A stretch of 64,000 nt of DNA from Archangium gephyra (GTDB taxonomy: Bacteria > Myxococcota > Myxococcia > Myxococcales > Myxococcaceae), in NCBI GenBank assembly GCA_003243425.1, contig QFQP01000025.1, positions 55,277 through 119,276 of the forward strand, in the 5' to 3' direction. The notes under the pieces are model-generated. The model saw only the letters and a program-made list of their open reading frames with translations. It had not been told where the DNA came from and made no database searches. Each line of letters opens with the position of its first letter. Positions within the stretch are counted from its first letter, which is position 1. Both the position numbers and the translations under genes were made by a program. Below, piece by piece: positions 9,434 through 18,226 of this stretch.

Positions 9434-10254
9434 CGCCGACCGGAGCGCGCGCGCTTCTTGGTCGCGTACATCTGCAAGTCGGCGTCGTGGAGCGCTTCTT
9501 CCAGCGTCTCGTGACGTGCATCGGCGAGCCCGACGCTGAAGTCGACGAACTCACCGAACCGCAGCGCCGAGTGTCTGAGCCGCTGCGTGACCCGGTCGAC
9601 CACGCGCTGTGCTTCGTCAACCGAGAGCTCCGGCAGCAGCACCGCGAACTCGTCGCCGCCCAGCCGACCGATGACGTCGAGCGCGCGCAGCTCTTCGCGC
9701 AACGTGGCGCCGATGATCTTCAGCAACAGGTCGCCTTCGTGATGCCCGAGTGAATCGTTCACGCGCTTGAACTGATCGACGTCGAGATACGCCACGACCA
9801 CGGGCCGCTTGAACCGATGTGCGCGCTCGAGTTCCCGGCGCGCGAGGTCGATGAAGCCGCTGCGCGACAACACGCCCGTCAAGGCGTCGGTGTTCGCTCT
9901 CGTGCGTTCGGTGTGCAGCGCCGCCAACAGCGCCGTCACCAGTCGCGACACCAACAACAGCACGCCCAGCTCCATCACCGCGTTCCACACCACCACGTGC
10001 GCCGGCCTCGAGCTCTGCAGCGTGGAGACCGTCTCCGAGGCGAGCGCCGTGGCGAGCGCGAGAAAGATGGAGAACCGCGCGCTGACGAACCATGCCGCGC
10101 CCGCGACCGGCAGCACGTACATCGCCGTGAAGCCCAGGTTCACGTCGGTCACCGTGTCGCCGACCACGAGCACCGCCGTCCACGACGCGAAGACGAGAGC
10201 GTGAAGACGCACGCCAACACGTGGTTCATGTCGCGTGCCACCGGGCTGGCACAC
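9430..10254 (-). CDS. Membrane diguanylate cyclase (GGDEF)
   Basis: Predicted to make cyclic di-GMP from two GTP. About four to five N-terminal transmembrane helices (residues 17-113) precede a cytoplasmic GGDEF domain. The active-site GGDEF motif is intact at residues 199-203 and an RxxD inhibitory-site sequence (RALD, 190-193) lies five residues upstream, so product inhibition is expected. The start is the GTG at 10254 and is not certain. The gene is divergent from a stand-alone receiver protein starting 20 bases away, which suggests a shared promoter region and possibly a shared pathway. Confidence 0.9.
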   Translation of the reverse strand: MCQPGGTRHEPRVGVRLHALVFASWTAVLVVGDTVTDVNLGFTAMYVLPVAGAAWFVSARFSIFLALATALASETVSTLQSSRPAHVVVWNAVMELGVLLLVSRLVTALLAALHTERTRANTDALTGVLSRSGFIDLARRELERAHRFKRPVVVAYLDVDQFKRVNDSLGHHEGDLLLKIIGATLREELRALDVIGRLGGDEFAVLLPELSVDEAQRVVDRVTQRLRHSALRFGEFVDFSVGLADARHETLEEALHDADLQMYATKKRARSGRR

Positions 10255-10274
10255 ACGATGCTCAATGGGGTCGC

Positions 10275-10673
10275 ATGGAAGACGACGACAGCGTCGCGAA
10301 GATCATCGTGGCCGACGATCACCCGCTGATGCGCAACGTGCTCGGCGTGTGTCTGAGAGACGCGGGCTACGACGTCATCGAAGTCGCCGACGGCACGGTG
10401 CTGCTCGAGGAGCTGCGCAACGCACTGTTCGACGACGACAACCCGCGCCGCGCAGACCTCGTCATTACCGACGTGCACATGCCCAAATGTTCAGGGCTTC
10501 GCGCGCTCGAACTCATTCGCTCGGTCGACGCCGGCCTGCCGGTCATCCTCATGTCCGCCTTCACGACCCCCGAACTTCACGCGGAAGCAACACGGCTTGG
10601 CGTCACCCGCGTGTTCGACAAGCCGTTCGACGTGAAGGTGCTGGTGGCCGAAGTGCAGCGACTCCTGCACTGA
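10275..10673 (+). CDS. Single-domain response regulator (CheY-like receiver)
   Basis: 132 residues consisting only of a receiver domain. The acidic pair (VADDHP), the phospho-acceptor Asp in DLVITDVHMP, the Ser/Thr switch (LMSAF) and the conserved Lys in VFDKPF are all visible, so phosphorylation should work. There is no output domain, so it acts through protein contact. The ATG at 10275 is chosen; upstream codons to 10221 run into the divergent diguanylate cyclase. That neighbour is a plausible target or partner, but this is inference from position. Confidence 0.9.
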   Translation: MEDDDSVAKIIVADDHPLMRNVLGVCLRDAGYDVIEVADGTVLLEELRNALFDDDNPRRADLVITDVHMPKCSGLRALELIRSVDAGLPVILMSAFTTPELHAEATRLGVTRVFDKPFDVKVLVAEVQRLLH

Positions 10674-10691
10674 GTCGAAGCGACACACGCG

Positions 10692-11129
10692 TTACTTCTC
10701 GACACGGATCTCCGACTTGAGCGACCGGGCGATGAAGCAGCCTTCGTGCGCGCGGTGATGCAGGTCGTCGAGCTGCGCGTCGGTGGGCGGCGCGCCGCTC
10801 CAGGCGATCTTCGGTCTCAGGACGATCTCGGCCACCCAGTTGTCGCGCAGGTGACCTTCGGCCTCATCGACGTACGACTCGGCCACGAAGCCGTCGTTCG
10901 CCGCGAGGAACAGGAAGGTCAGCATGTGACAGCTCGATGCCGCAGCCACGAGCGCCTCTTCGGGATCGACCGCGTCTTCACTCGTCCACGGCAGAGGAAC
11001 TACTGACGGTGAGGCGGCGGCCTTCAGCTCGATGCCACCATCGAAACGCCAGGTGTGCGCGCGGTGGTATTTCTTGCGGGCGAAGTCGCCTTCCTTCTTC
11101 CAGGTCACGGTGGCGCGATGAATCGACAT
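10692..11129 (-). CDS. OsmC/Ohr family peroxiredoxin-like protein
   Basis: 145 residues matching the OsmC fold, whose members reduce organic hydroperoxides with two redox cysteines. The first cysteine lies in the SSCHMLTFL helix and the second in HEGCFIARSL, both in the family positions, with the conserved DPEEALVAAASSC lead-in. It is cytoplasmic, with no signal peptide. Its 5' end overlaps the divergent flavoprotein gene by 12 bases, so the two promoters must lie inside each other's coding starts, and joint redox-stress control is possible. Confidence 0.9.
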   Translation of the reverse strand: MSIHRATVTWKKEGDFARKKYHRAHTWRFDGGIELKAAASPSVVPLPWTSEDAVDPEEALVAAASSCHMLTFLFLAANDGFVAESYVDEAEGHLRDNWVAEIVLRPKIAWSGAPPTDAQLDDLHHRAHEGCFIARSLKSEIRVEK

Positions 11130-11762
11130 GAACTGAACCGTAGCGCGGTCATCACCGACGAAGCGGCGCTGCGCGCGTTGATCGGCGAGCCCGCTGAGCT
11201 GGTGAAGAAGAAGATCGCCTCGTCACTCAACGCGCTCACGCGGCAGTTCATCGCGCTGTCGCCGTTTCTGTGTCTGTCGACGGCCGATGCCCAGGGCCGC
11301 TGCGACGTGAGCCCGCGTGGAGATCCGCCGGGCTTCGTTCGGGTTCTCGACGACGCGACGTTGCTGATTCCCGAGCGGCCGGGGAACAAACTCGCCGACT
11401 CGCTGCGGAACATTCTGTCGAACCCGCGCGTGGGCGTGCTCTTCGTAATCCCCGGCGTGGGTGAGACGTTGCGCGTGAACGGCCGCGCCACGTTGACGAC
11501 CGACACGAACCTCCTCGCGCCGTGCGCCGTCGAAGGCCGGCCTCCGAAGCTGGGGATCTTCGTGGAGATCGAAGAGGCCTACACGCAATGCCCCAAGGCC
11601 TTCATCCGCTCCGAGCTGTGGAACGCGGAGCACTTCGTCGAACGGGCGCAGCTGCCGAGCCTGGGCGAAATTCTGGCGCTGCAATGTGGTGCCGAGGTCG
11701 ACGCAAAGAAGTACGACGCCGAGCGCGCGGAACGGTACGCGCGACGCGAAGGCTTCTACTGA
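11118..11762 (+). CDS. PPOX-type FMN-binding flavoprotein (pyridoxamine 5'-phosphate oxidase-like)
   Basis: 214 residues with the split-barrel flavin-binding layout: FLCLSTADAQGRCDVSPRGDPPGFVRVLDD and IPERPGNKLADSLRNI are typical of the PPOX-family subgroup often annotated as MSMEG_1061-type. Members bind FMN or F420 and reduce or oxidise small molecules; the substrate is not known. The ATG at 11118 overlaps the divergent OsmC-like gene. The C terminus is tightly followed by the SET-domain gene three bases later, so these two are probably cotranscribed. Confidence 0.85.
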   Translation: MNRHELNRSAVITDEAALRALIGEPAELVKKKIASSLNALTRQFIALSPFLCLSTADAQGRCDVSPRGDPPGFVRVLDDATLLIPERPGNKLADSLRNILSNPRVGVLFVIPGVGETLRVNGRATLTTDTNLLAPCAVEGRPPKLGIFVEIEEAYTQCPKAFIRSELWNAEHFVERAQLPSLGEILALQCGAEVDAKKYDAERAERYARREGFY

Positions 11763-11765
11763 TTC

Positions 11766-12326
11766 ATGGCACGCATTCCCGGGCTCCAGGTCATTCGTTC
11801 GCCAGTCGCCGGCTATGGCGTCATCTCCACGCGGCGCCGCAAGAAGGGCTCCGTCATCTGCAACGTCGAAGGCGTCATGTGGCGCACCGGCGAGCGCACT
11901 GACGACACGCACTCGCTCATTCTCGAAGACGGCATCTTCTTCGACATGGTCGACCAGACGCGGTGGCTCAACCACTCGTGCGACCCCAACGTCGTCATCG
12001 AGGCCGGCATCACGAAGAGCGGCAACGGCTGGGCGCAGCTGCAGGCGCTGCGCGACATCGAGCCCGGTGAAGAGCTCTTCTTCGACTACGCGCTGCCCGA
12101 GGCGTTGAAAGAGAAGTGCTACTGCGGCGCGAAGAACTGCCGCGGGTGGATCGTTCAGCCCGACGCGCCGAGCGTCTCGACCAGCCGCTCACGTGACCGC
12201 GACAAGAAGCGCGTGTTGAGCTCCAGCGCGGGCACCAACGCCGCGAGCAAGATGAGCGCGAAGACCAGAAAGCCCGCGAGCTCCCAGCCGGGCACGAAGG
12301 TCGCGAAGGCGAAGCGCAGCGCGTAG
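11766..12326 (+). CDS. SET-domain protein (putative lysine methyltransferase) with basic tail
   Basis: 186 residues. A compact SET domain covers about residues 5-115 with NHSCDPN (69-75) and the catalytic-tyrosine motif ELFFDYALP, and a post-SET cysteine cluster CYCGAKNC (Cys118, 120, 125) that would bind zinc with an SET-core Cys. These features predict S-adenosylmethionine-dependent protein lysine methylation, rare but known in bacteria. After residue 135 there is a Ser/Lys/Arg-rich low-complexity tail that is read entirely antisense to the 3' end of the convergent ABC permease gene (172-base overlap). The tail may have arisen by read-through. Three bases after the flavoprotein stop. Confidence 0.85.
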   Translation: MARIPGLQVIRSPVAGYGVISTRRRKKGSVICNVEGVMWRTGERTDDTHSLILEDGIFFDMVDQTRWLNHSCDPNVVIEAGITKSGNGWAQLQALRDIEPGEELFFDYALPEALKEKCYCGAKNCRGWIVQPDAPSVSTSRSRDRDKKRVLSSSAGTNAASKMSAKTRKPASSQPGTKVAKAKRSA

Positions 12327-13729
12327 AGCAGCAGCCCCGTCGACAGCAGCACGCCCATCATGAACAGCACCACCAGCAGCGGTGGTTGCGCCGAACGCAG
12401 GCCGCCGCGTTGAAGCGGGCGCGGCTGCCAGATGCTCGTGAACTGGCCGGCGATGCTGAAGATCAGGAACACGCAGAGGTAGAGCGCGAGCCCTGCGAAC
12501 AGATCGAGCAGATCGCGCTGCCCGCTCAAGATCAGCAGCCCGAACAACAACGCGGCTTGAAGCGACTGCCACACCGCGAACCCGAGCAATTTGCCGCGCA
12601 GAATCGCGCGCTCTTCGATCGGCAACAGCAGCAGCACTTTGACGCCGTGGCGATCGAGCCCGAACTGGTTGAAGAGCAGGTTCGCCCCGGCAAGTGACGC
12701 GTAGGCGAAGGCGACTTGAGCGGTCCACGCCTTGCCGGTGAAGACCATCGCCAGCGGTCCGCGAATCAGCACCAGCGTCAGCAGCGGCATCAACAACCCG
12801 AAGCGGCCGGGAATGCTGGTGGCGAGCGTCTGCAACTGCAGGCGTGCGATGCCCATGGTCTGCGAGCGAAACGACCACAACGTCGCGGGCTTGCCCGAGT
12901 CGTTGCTGAAGTCCGCGTCGCGCTCACGAGAGACGAGAACGAAGGCGAGCAGGGTGACGCCGCCGAGAAGAACGACCGGCGTGATGAGCGCGACTGCGAT
13001 TCTCAGCGGACCAACGTTGCCGTGCGCCGCGTCGAAGAGGCCGCGCGCAGGAAGCCAACGCGTCGAGAGCTCGAGCCAGCCGAGCCACGAATCGAAAGAG
13101 CCGCTCTGCGCTTTGGCCGCGAGCTGTGGCGCGAGCCAGCTCATCGACATGCCCGCCAGAGGAAGAAACAGGAGCACCACGCGGAACCGCTTGGCGATGC
13201 GCTGCGCGAAGCTGCCGACCGCCTGCTGTATGGAAAGCAGCGCCAGCCCGTGCGTCACCAGGAGCACCAAGAAATACGGAGCAGCCGCTGGAGCGCCCAC
13301 ACACGCGCCTCCACAGAACAAGGTGAGGCCGGTGAGTTCGACCAGCGTGATGGGTTCGACGATGCCCGCGAAGAACTCGCCAGCGAAGAGCGTGCGATCG
13401 CGCACCGGGAACGCGCGCAGCATTTCCCACGGCAGCTGACGCGTTCCACCCGCGATGCCACCCAGAAAGCCGCCGAACACCGGAAACGCGGTGAGCAGCA
13501 ACGAGATGAACGGAATCCACCTCGAGGCTTCTGCGTCTTCGATCGAATAGCCGACGAAGAACCCCAGCGCTCCGAGGCCCAGCGTGATCGGCAACACCGA
13601 GACCAGCGCGATGATCGTCACGAAGATCACCAGCGCGATGAGCCCGCGCGAACCGAGCTGACGACGCAGCCGATTGAGCGTGCTCTCGACGTGCGCCCGC
13701 GCGAGTGCGCGAAACGGGCTCACAGCCAC
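12155..13729 (-). CDS. ABC-2-type transporter permease
   Basis: 524-residue integral membrane protein with roughly twelve hydrophobic helices in two blocks separated by an Arg/Asp-rich loop around residues 265-300. It is encoded directly after an ABC ATPase whose stop it overlaps, so the two form an exporter. The GTG at 13729 gives a 10-base overlap; a second GTG at 13723 gives the classic 4-base GTGA overlap and is equally likely. The substrate is unknown. The 3' end overlaps the convergent SET gene by 172 bases. Confidence 0.85.
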   Translation of the reverse strand: MAVSPFRALARAHVESTLNRLRRQLGSRGLIALVIFVTIIALVSVLPITLGLGALGFFVGYSIEDAEASRWIPFISLLLTAFPVFGGFLGGIAGGTRQLPWEMLRAFPVRDRTLFAGEFFAGIVEPITLVELTGLTLFCGGACVGAPAAAPYFLVLLVTHGLALLSIQQAVGSFAQRIAKRFRVVLLFLPLAGMSMSWLAPQLAAKAQSGSFDSWLGWLELSTRWLPARGLFDAAHGNVGPLRIAVALITPVVLLGGVTLLAFVLVSRERDADFSNDSGKPATLWSFRSQTMGIARLQLQTLATSIPGRFGLLMPLLTLVLIRGPLAMVFTGKAWTAQVAFAYASLAGANLLFNQFGLDRHGVKVLLLLPIEERAILRGKLLGFAVWQSLQAALLFGLLILSGQRDLLDLFAGLALYLCVFLIFSIAGQFTSIWQPRPLQRGGLRSAQPPLLVVLFMMGVLLSTGLLLYALRFAFATFVPGWELAGFLVFALILLAALVPALELNTRFLSRSRERLVETLGASG

Positions 13730-14466
13730 GACAACGAACCTCGCGGCGTGCCACCGACCAGCGAAACGAACAACGACTCGAGTGACGTCGAGCCGGCGCT
13801 CAGCTGTTCCATGGTGCCGAAGCCCTTCAGCTTTCCGTCATCGATGATCGCGATCTGCGGGCAGAGCTTCTCGACCACTTCGAGAATGTGGCTCGTCAAC
13901 ACCAGCGTCACACCGCGCTTCTGCAGCGCGAGCAGGATGTCCTTGATGGTGCGGTTGGTGACCGCGTCGATGCCTTCGAAAGGCTCGTCGAGAAAGAGCA
14001 GCTTCGGGCCGTGAATCAACGCCGCACACAGCGCGAGCTTCTTCTTCATGCCGAACGAGTAGTCGGACACCAGCGTGCGCGCGCCCGGCTTCAGATCGAG
14101 CGTGTCGAACAGCTCGACGCCGCGGCGGTCGATGTTGTCGTCTTCGAGCCCGTACATGCGGCCCACGAAGCGCAGGTACTGCGGCCCGGTGAGCAACTCG
14201 AGCAGCGCCATGTCTTCGGGCATCACGCCGATCTGCCGGCGCGCTTCGAGCGAGTGCGTGCGCAGGTCGTGACCCAGCACGTGAATCGACCCCGAGGTCG
14301 GGTCGACGAGTGACGTCGCCATCTTCAAGGTCGTCGACTTGCCGGCGCCGTTGCGGCCGAGAAGTCCGACGAAGCTCCCGGCTTCGATGGTGAGCGAGAG
14401 ATCGTCGACGGCGACCTTCTCGCCGAAACGCTTGGTGACGTGATCGAGAACGAGCGCCGCGGTCAT
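13720..14466 (-). CDS. ABC transporter ATP-binding protein
   Basis: 248 residues. Walker A GRNGAGKST (37-45), signature YSFGM (136-140, in place of LSGGQ; usual for this ABC-2 exporter subgroup), and Walker B LLFLDEP (156-162) with a following switch His in TSHIL are visible. It powers the permease encoded downstream. The ATG at 14466 overlaps the upstream FAD oxidoreductase stop by four bases (ATGA), so transcription and translation are probably continuous from the 17185 start through 12155. Any functional link between the exporter and the oxidoreductases is unknown. Confidence 0.93.
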   Translation of the reverse strand: MTAALVLDHVTKRFGEKVAVDDLSLTIEAGSFVGLLGRNGAGKSTTLKMATSLVDPTSGSIHVLGHDLRTHSLEARRQIGVMPEDMALLELLTGPQYLRFVGRMYGLEDDNIDRRGVELFDTLDLKPGARTLVSDYSFGMKKKLALCAALIHGPKLLFLDEPFEGIDAVTNRTIKDILLALQKRGVTLVLTSHILEVVEKLCPQIAIIDDGKLKGFGTMEQLSAGSTSLESLFVSLVGGTPRGSLSWL

Positions 14467-15953
14467 CCGATGATCATGTCTTCCCGCTCCATGCGACCTT
14501 CCGCGAAGCGCGAGAGCGTGAAGCGCTCGAAGAGCTCGTCCGATTCGCCGGTGGCCATCCACTTCGCCATTCGCTCTGCGACCGCGGGCGCCATCATGAA
14601 GCCGTGACCGACGAAGCCGCTCATCTGCAGCAGGTTCGGCAGCCCCGGCGTGCGGCCGAGAATCGGTGAATTGTCGGGCGTGACGTCGTACGGCCCGGCC
14701 CACTGCCGGAGGATCTTGAGGTGCCCCAGCGTCGGGAGCTGCTCGGTGAGCGCCCGCGAATAGCGCGCGAGGAAGCGCGCCGTGGACCCCAGGTTCATGC
14801 CGCCCGGCTCGCGAGGGTCACCCATGCCGCCGACGATCTCTCCGCGCATCGACTGCGAGAAGTAGAGGCCCGAATCGAGCACCGAAACCAGCGGCCCCAG
14901 GAAGGGCTTCAACGGCTCCGAGCTGCAGATCTCGTGACGGTGCGGCTCGTTGGGCAGCTCGATGCCCGCGAGCTTTGCGATCTCCGGGCTCCACGCGCCT
15001 GACGCGAGCACGACGGTGTCACACGCGATGTCTCCGCGGTCGGTGCGCACCTTCGTGATCTTCCCGTTGCTCTGTTCGAAGCCGGTGACGGTGGTGAACG
15101 TCTCGACCGACACGCCGCGCTTCTGCGCCTGCTGCGCGTAACCCCACAGGAATGGCCACGGGAAGATCACCGCGTCCTTCGGGTTCCACGCGGCGGCCTT
15201 CACGCCCTTCATCGTCAGCTCAGGCACCACGTCACGCGCGCCATCAGGCGTGAGGATCTGCGTGGGCACGCCGTGTTGGTTGTGCAGCGCCGCGCTCTTC
15301 TCGAGCCGCTTCACCACGTCTTCCGACTTGGCCAGGAAGAGGTAGCCGCCCTGGCGGAACCAGACGTTGATGCCCATGTCGCGCGCGAAGCGCTTCATGA
15401 GCTCGATGCTGCGACGCGCGAGGTTGATGAGCGACGGCGTGCCCCACTGCGCACGAATGCCGCCACCGTTTCGCCCCGACGCACCGGCGCACAGGTAGCC
15501 CTTGTCGAGCACCACGATGTCGGTTTCACCCTGCTCGGTGAGGTTCCACGCGAGCGCGAGGCCCATGATGCCGCCGCCGATGATCACGATCTTCGCCTTC
15601 GGCTTCACCGGGCCTTCGGGGCGGAGCGCGGGGGCGTCGAAGTACGGGTTGATCGGCACACCAGCCGGAGCGGGCGTCGCGTCGACGTTGGCGCTGGCCC
15701 AGTAGCTGAGCTCGGTGGGGAAGAGCGGTGGGCGCGGGGTGAACGGTCGCAGCTGCTCGGGCGTGGGCTTCTTCGGCGCGTTCGCTTCGAGGTGCCTGGC
15801 GATCGCGTTGAGGCACTGCTTGCCCTGGCACATGCCGGTGCCGAAGCCCGTGAAGCGCTTCACCGACTCCACGTCGCAGTAGCCCTTCGCGATCGCGTGG
15901 TCGACCTCACTGGCGGTGACGTCTTCGCAGGGACAGAGGAGTGTCTTGCTCAT
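14463..15953 (-). CDS. FAD-dependent oxidoreductase with N-terminal BFD-like [2Fe-2S] domain
   Basis: 496 residues. An N-terminal BFD-type iron-sulphur domain has four cysteines (Cys7, Cys9, Cys42, Cys47). The FAD-binding DAO domain starts with IIGGGIMGLALAWNL and ends with a GFVGHGFMMAP FAD motif. DAO enzymes oxidise amines or amino acids. With the upstream partner it resembles HcnABC, opine dehydrogenase and D-hydroxyproline dehydrogenase complexes, but here the BFD domain sits at the front of the DAO subunit. The ATG at 15953 overlaps the partner's stop by four bases. The substrate is unknown; proline- or hydroxyproline-like compounds are favoured by the nearby P5C dehydrogenase. Confidence 0.85.
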   Translation of the reverse strand: MSKTLLCPCEDVTASEVDHAIAKGYCDVESVKRFTGFGTGMCQGKQCLNAIARHLEANAPKKPTPEQLRPFTPRPPLFPTELSYWASANVDATPAPAGVPINPYFDAPALRPEGPVKPKAKIVIIGGGIMGLALAWNLTEQGETDIVVLDKGYLCAGASGRNGGGIRAQWGTPSLINLARRSIELMKRFARDMGINVWFRQGGYLFLAKSEDVVKRLEKSAALHNQHGVPTQILTPDGARDVVPELTMKGVKAAAWNPKDAVIFPWPFLWGYAQQAQKRGVSVETFTTVTGFEQSNGKITKVRTDRGDIACDTVVLASGAWSPEIAKLAGIELPNEPHRHEICSSEPLKPFLGPLVSVLDSGLYFSQSMRGEIVGGMGDPREPGGMNLGSTARFLARYSRALTEQLPTLGHLKILRQWAGPYDVTPDNSPILGRTPGLPNLLQMSGFVGHGFMMAPAVAERMAKWMATGESDELFERFTLSRFAEGRMEREDMIIG

Positions 15954-17185
15954 ACGAGCGCCTTTGCTGCGGTGAGGCCTTGTTCGGCAGCGGCTTGTGA
16001 CGACATCGGGCCACGAATCTCGCCGGCGACGTAGACGCCGGGCGCGCTCGTCTTTCCATTCGCGTCGGCGTCGACCACGAAGCAACGCGAGGCGGCGCTC
16101 CACACCACCTTGGCTCCGGCCGCGCGGGCGAGCTCGAACGCGGGGCTGAGCGGCGCGCAGTACGCGATCACGTCGCAGCTCACTTTCTCGCCGGTCTCCA
16201 GTGCGACCGCGTTCACGCGACGAAGACCGTGGGCGCGGGTGACCTGCGCGCCGATGGCCACCGCCTCGCCACCGGCTGCGATCACCATGTCGGCCAACGC
16301 GCGCGCTTCCTGGGCTTCACCGACACACGCGATGCGTTTCCCGGGAAGCACGTGGTGACGACGGATCAACGTCGACACCGCGCGGCCGGCCATCACACCC
16401 GGGAGATCGTTGTTGGCGAACGCAGGCAGCGCAGGGTGACCTCCGACGGTCAGCAGGAGCTGCTCGAAGAACACCAGCTTGAGCTGCTCGTGTTCGATGA
16501 CCGCCAGGAAGGGCTGGTGGTCGTCAGCGAAGAGCCCGACCACTTCTGCTCCCGTGCGCACGGGGGCATTCCACAACGCCGGTTGTGCATTCTCGGCAGC
16601 GGAGATCAGCCGGCCGCCGATGACCCGTTCACGTTCGAACACCACGTGCGGGACGCCCTTCGAATCGAGCTCACTGGCGGCGGCCAGACCTGCGGCACCG
16701 GCTCCGACGATGACGTTGCGGTGGTGCTCGATCTGCGCAGGCTTGCGCTGCGGCGCTTCGCGCTCGGGCAGTTTCCCCAGGCCCGCGAGCTGGCGCGCGA
16801 TCTTCAACAGCACGTGCTCGGCGATGGGGATGCCCGCCATGAACTCGTGGTGGTTGAACCAGTCGCGGAACACGAAGTCGTTGGCGCGGAAGACGTCGAG
16901 CCGCGCGTCGGGCATCGCGTTCTGACGCTCGAGCCGCATGCCAGCCTTCACTTCGATGCGGCAGGTAGGCACGTTGGGCACACCGTCGACGCGCATGAGG
17001 CAGTGCGCGCACGCGCCGGTCATGCAGAAGACGCCGCGTGGCCGGTGGTACTTCGGTGAGCGGCTGAAGATGGTGACGTCGTTGGCGATGAGCGCCGCGG
17101 CGACGGGTTCTCCGGCACAGGCCTGAAGTTGATCGCCATCGAGTTCGATGGTCACGGCCGCTTCGAGGGGGACGATGCGAGGCAT
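15950..17185 (-). CDS. [2Fe-2S]/FAD subunit of amine dehydrogenase complex (HcnA-HcnB-like fusion)
   Basis: 411 residues. The N-terminal ferredoxin-like domain has the plant-type cluster Cys54, Cys59, Cys62 and Cys75 (FCMTGACAHC ... C). It is followed from about residue 160 by a pyridine-nucleotide-disulphide-type FAD domain (VIVGAGAAGLAAASEL) and a C-terminal GVYVAGEI motif. The order matches sarcosine oxidase alpha/HcnA-HcnB proteins with the two parts fused. It probably passes electrons from the DAO subunit to an acceptor. The second nucleotide-binding site (about RIACVGEAQEARAL) lacks a full GxGxxG, so NAD(P) use is doubtful. Confidence 0.83.
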   Translation of the reverse strand: MPRIVPLEAAVTIELDGDQLQACAGEPVAAALIANDVTIFSRSPKYHRPRGVFCMTGACAHCLMRVDGVPNVPTCRIEVKAGMRLERQNAMPDARLDVFRANDFVFRDWFNHHEFMAGIPIAEHVLLKIARQLAGLGKLPEREAPQRKPAQIEHHRNVIVGAGAAGLAAASELDSKGVPHVVFERERVIGGRLISAAENAQPALWNAPVRTGAEVVGLFADDHQPFLAVIEHEQLKLVFFEQLLLTVGGHPALPAFANNDLPGVMAGRAVSTLIRRHHVLPGKRIACVGEAQEARALADMVIAAGGEAVAIGAQVTRAHGLRRVNAVALETGEKVSCDVIAYCAPLSPAFELARAAGAKVVWSAASRCFVVDADANGKTSAPGVYVAGEIRGPMSSQAAAEQGLTAAKALV

Positions 17186-17265
17186 GCGAGGGCGGCGCCG
17201 ATGTATCGGGAATCTGCAATGGCCGCCTTACAGATCGAATTCGCCACACGCCCGTTTCACCCGGC

Positions 17266-18195
17266 ATGCGCGCTCTTTTGCTCACTGCGTTATTGGCCGC
17301 TTCGACCGCGTTCGCTGCCGTCAGTCACGAACGTGAAAAGGAAGTAACGGACGCCGCCGTCGTCATCGTGCGTGGTTCCGCCGACGCGATGGAACAGGTG
17401 CTCGGCAAGGCGAAGGTGAAGTTCGCGCTCGTCTCGCCTGAAGAGCTCGCCGACCTGCCGCTGCACTCGAAGCAGGTGGTGATGGTGAATTGCACGGGCC
17501 AGATGTCTGACGCGGCGCGGGCGCGGTTGAAGCGCTTCGTGACGGCCGGCGGCTTTCTCTACACGACCGATCACGCGGTGAAGTACGTCATCGAGGACAT
17601 CTTCCCCAACACGCTGGCGTTCACGGGGCAGTCCTCCACGCAGGAGGTGGTGCCGGTGAAGGTCGCCGGCACCGACGAAGATCGCGGATTGCTCTCGGCG
17701 CTCGGCGGCAACGCGAAGGAGTTCTGGCAGGTCGCCAGCGGCGGCATGCCGGTGAAGGTGCTCGACCCGAAGCGGGTCAAGGTCCTGATGTCGTCGGACA
17801 TCGTCGAAAAGAAGTACGGCTCGGGCGTCATCGCCGCGCGTTTTCGCTGGGAAGACGGTCAGGTGATTCACGTCACCGGTCACTTCTTCACGCAGCCCGG
17901 CCAGACGCCGCAGCAGATCGCCGAGAGCGGCGGCCGCGTGTTCGAGCAGCTCTCGGAGAACGTGGTGAAGGCCAAGCAGGCTGACGGCGCGCGCATCGAC
18001 TCGCTCTACGGCTCGACCAACAAGCGGGAGGTGCAGTTGCAGGCCCAACCCATCTCCTCCGCGCCCGCGGCTCCGACGCGCGTTGCGCCGATGAAGCCTG
18101 GCGAGAAGCTCAAGGTCATCGAGAAGCAGGGCGATTTCTCACGCGTTCGTGACACGCAGGGCAACGAAGGCTGGGTGCCTACCGACGCGCTTTGA
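17266..18195 (+). CDS. Secreted protein with GATase-like and SH3b domains
   Basis: 309 residues with a cleavable signal peptide (about 17 residues, ending AFA). The main domain (20-225) resembles the glutamine amidotransferase-like fold seen in DUF4159-type proteins (VVMVNCTGQMS, FVTAGGFLYTTDHAVKYVIEDIFP), with no obvious catalytic triad. The last 65 residues form a bacterial SH3 domain (KLKVIEKQGDFSRVRD ... GWVPTDAL), which usually binds peptidoglycan or peptides. It is likely periplasmic. It ends 31 bases before the P5C dehydrogenase start on the same strand. Confidence 0.75.
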   Translation: MRALLLTALLAASTAFAAVSHEREKEVTDAAVVIVRGSADAMEQVLGKAKVKFALVSPEELADLPLHSKQVVMVNCTGQMSDAARARLKRFVTAGGFLYTTDHAVKYVIEDIFPNTLAFTGQSSTQEVVPVKVAGTDEDRGLLSALGGNAKEFWQVASGGMPVKVLDPKRVKVLMSSDIVEKKYGSGVIAARFRWEDGQVIHVTGHFFTQPGQTPQQIAESGGRVFEQLSENVVKAKQADGARIDSLYGSTNKREVQLQAQPISSAPAAPTRVAPMKPGEKLKVIEKQGDFSRVRDTQGNEGWVPTDAL

Positions 18196-18226
18196 GTGCT
18201 GCGCGTTCTCTGGCAGATCGCCGCGC

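Noticed and set aside
11055..11117. Extended N terminus of the PPOX flavoprotein
   Set aside because: It would overlap the divergent OsmC-like gene further, and the added residues do not resemble the family.
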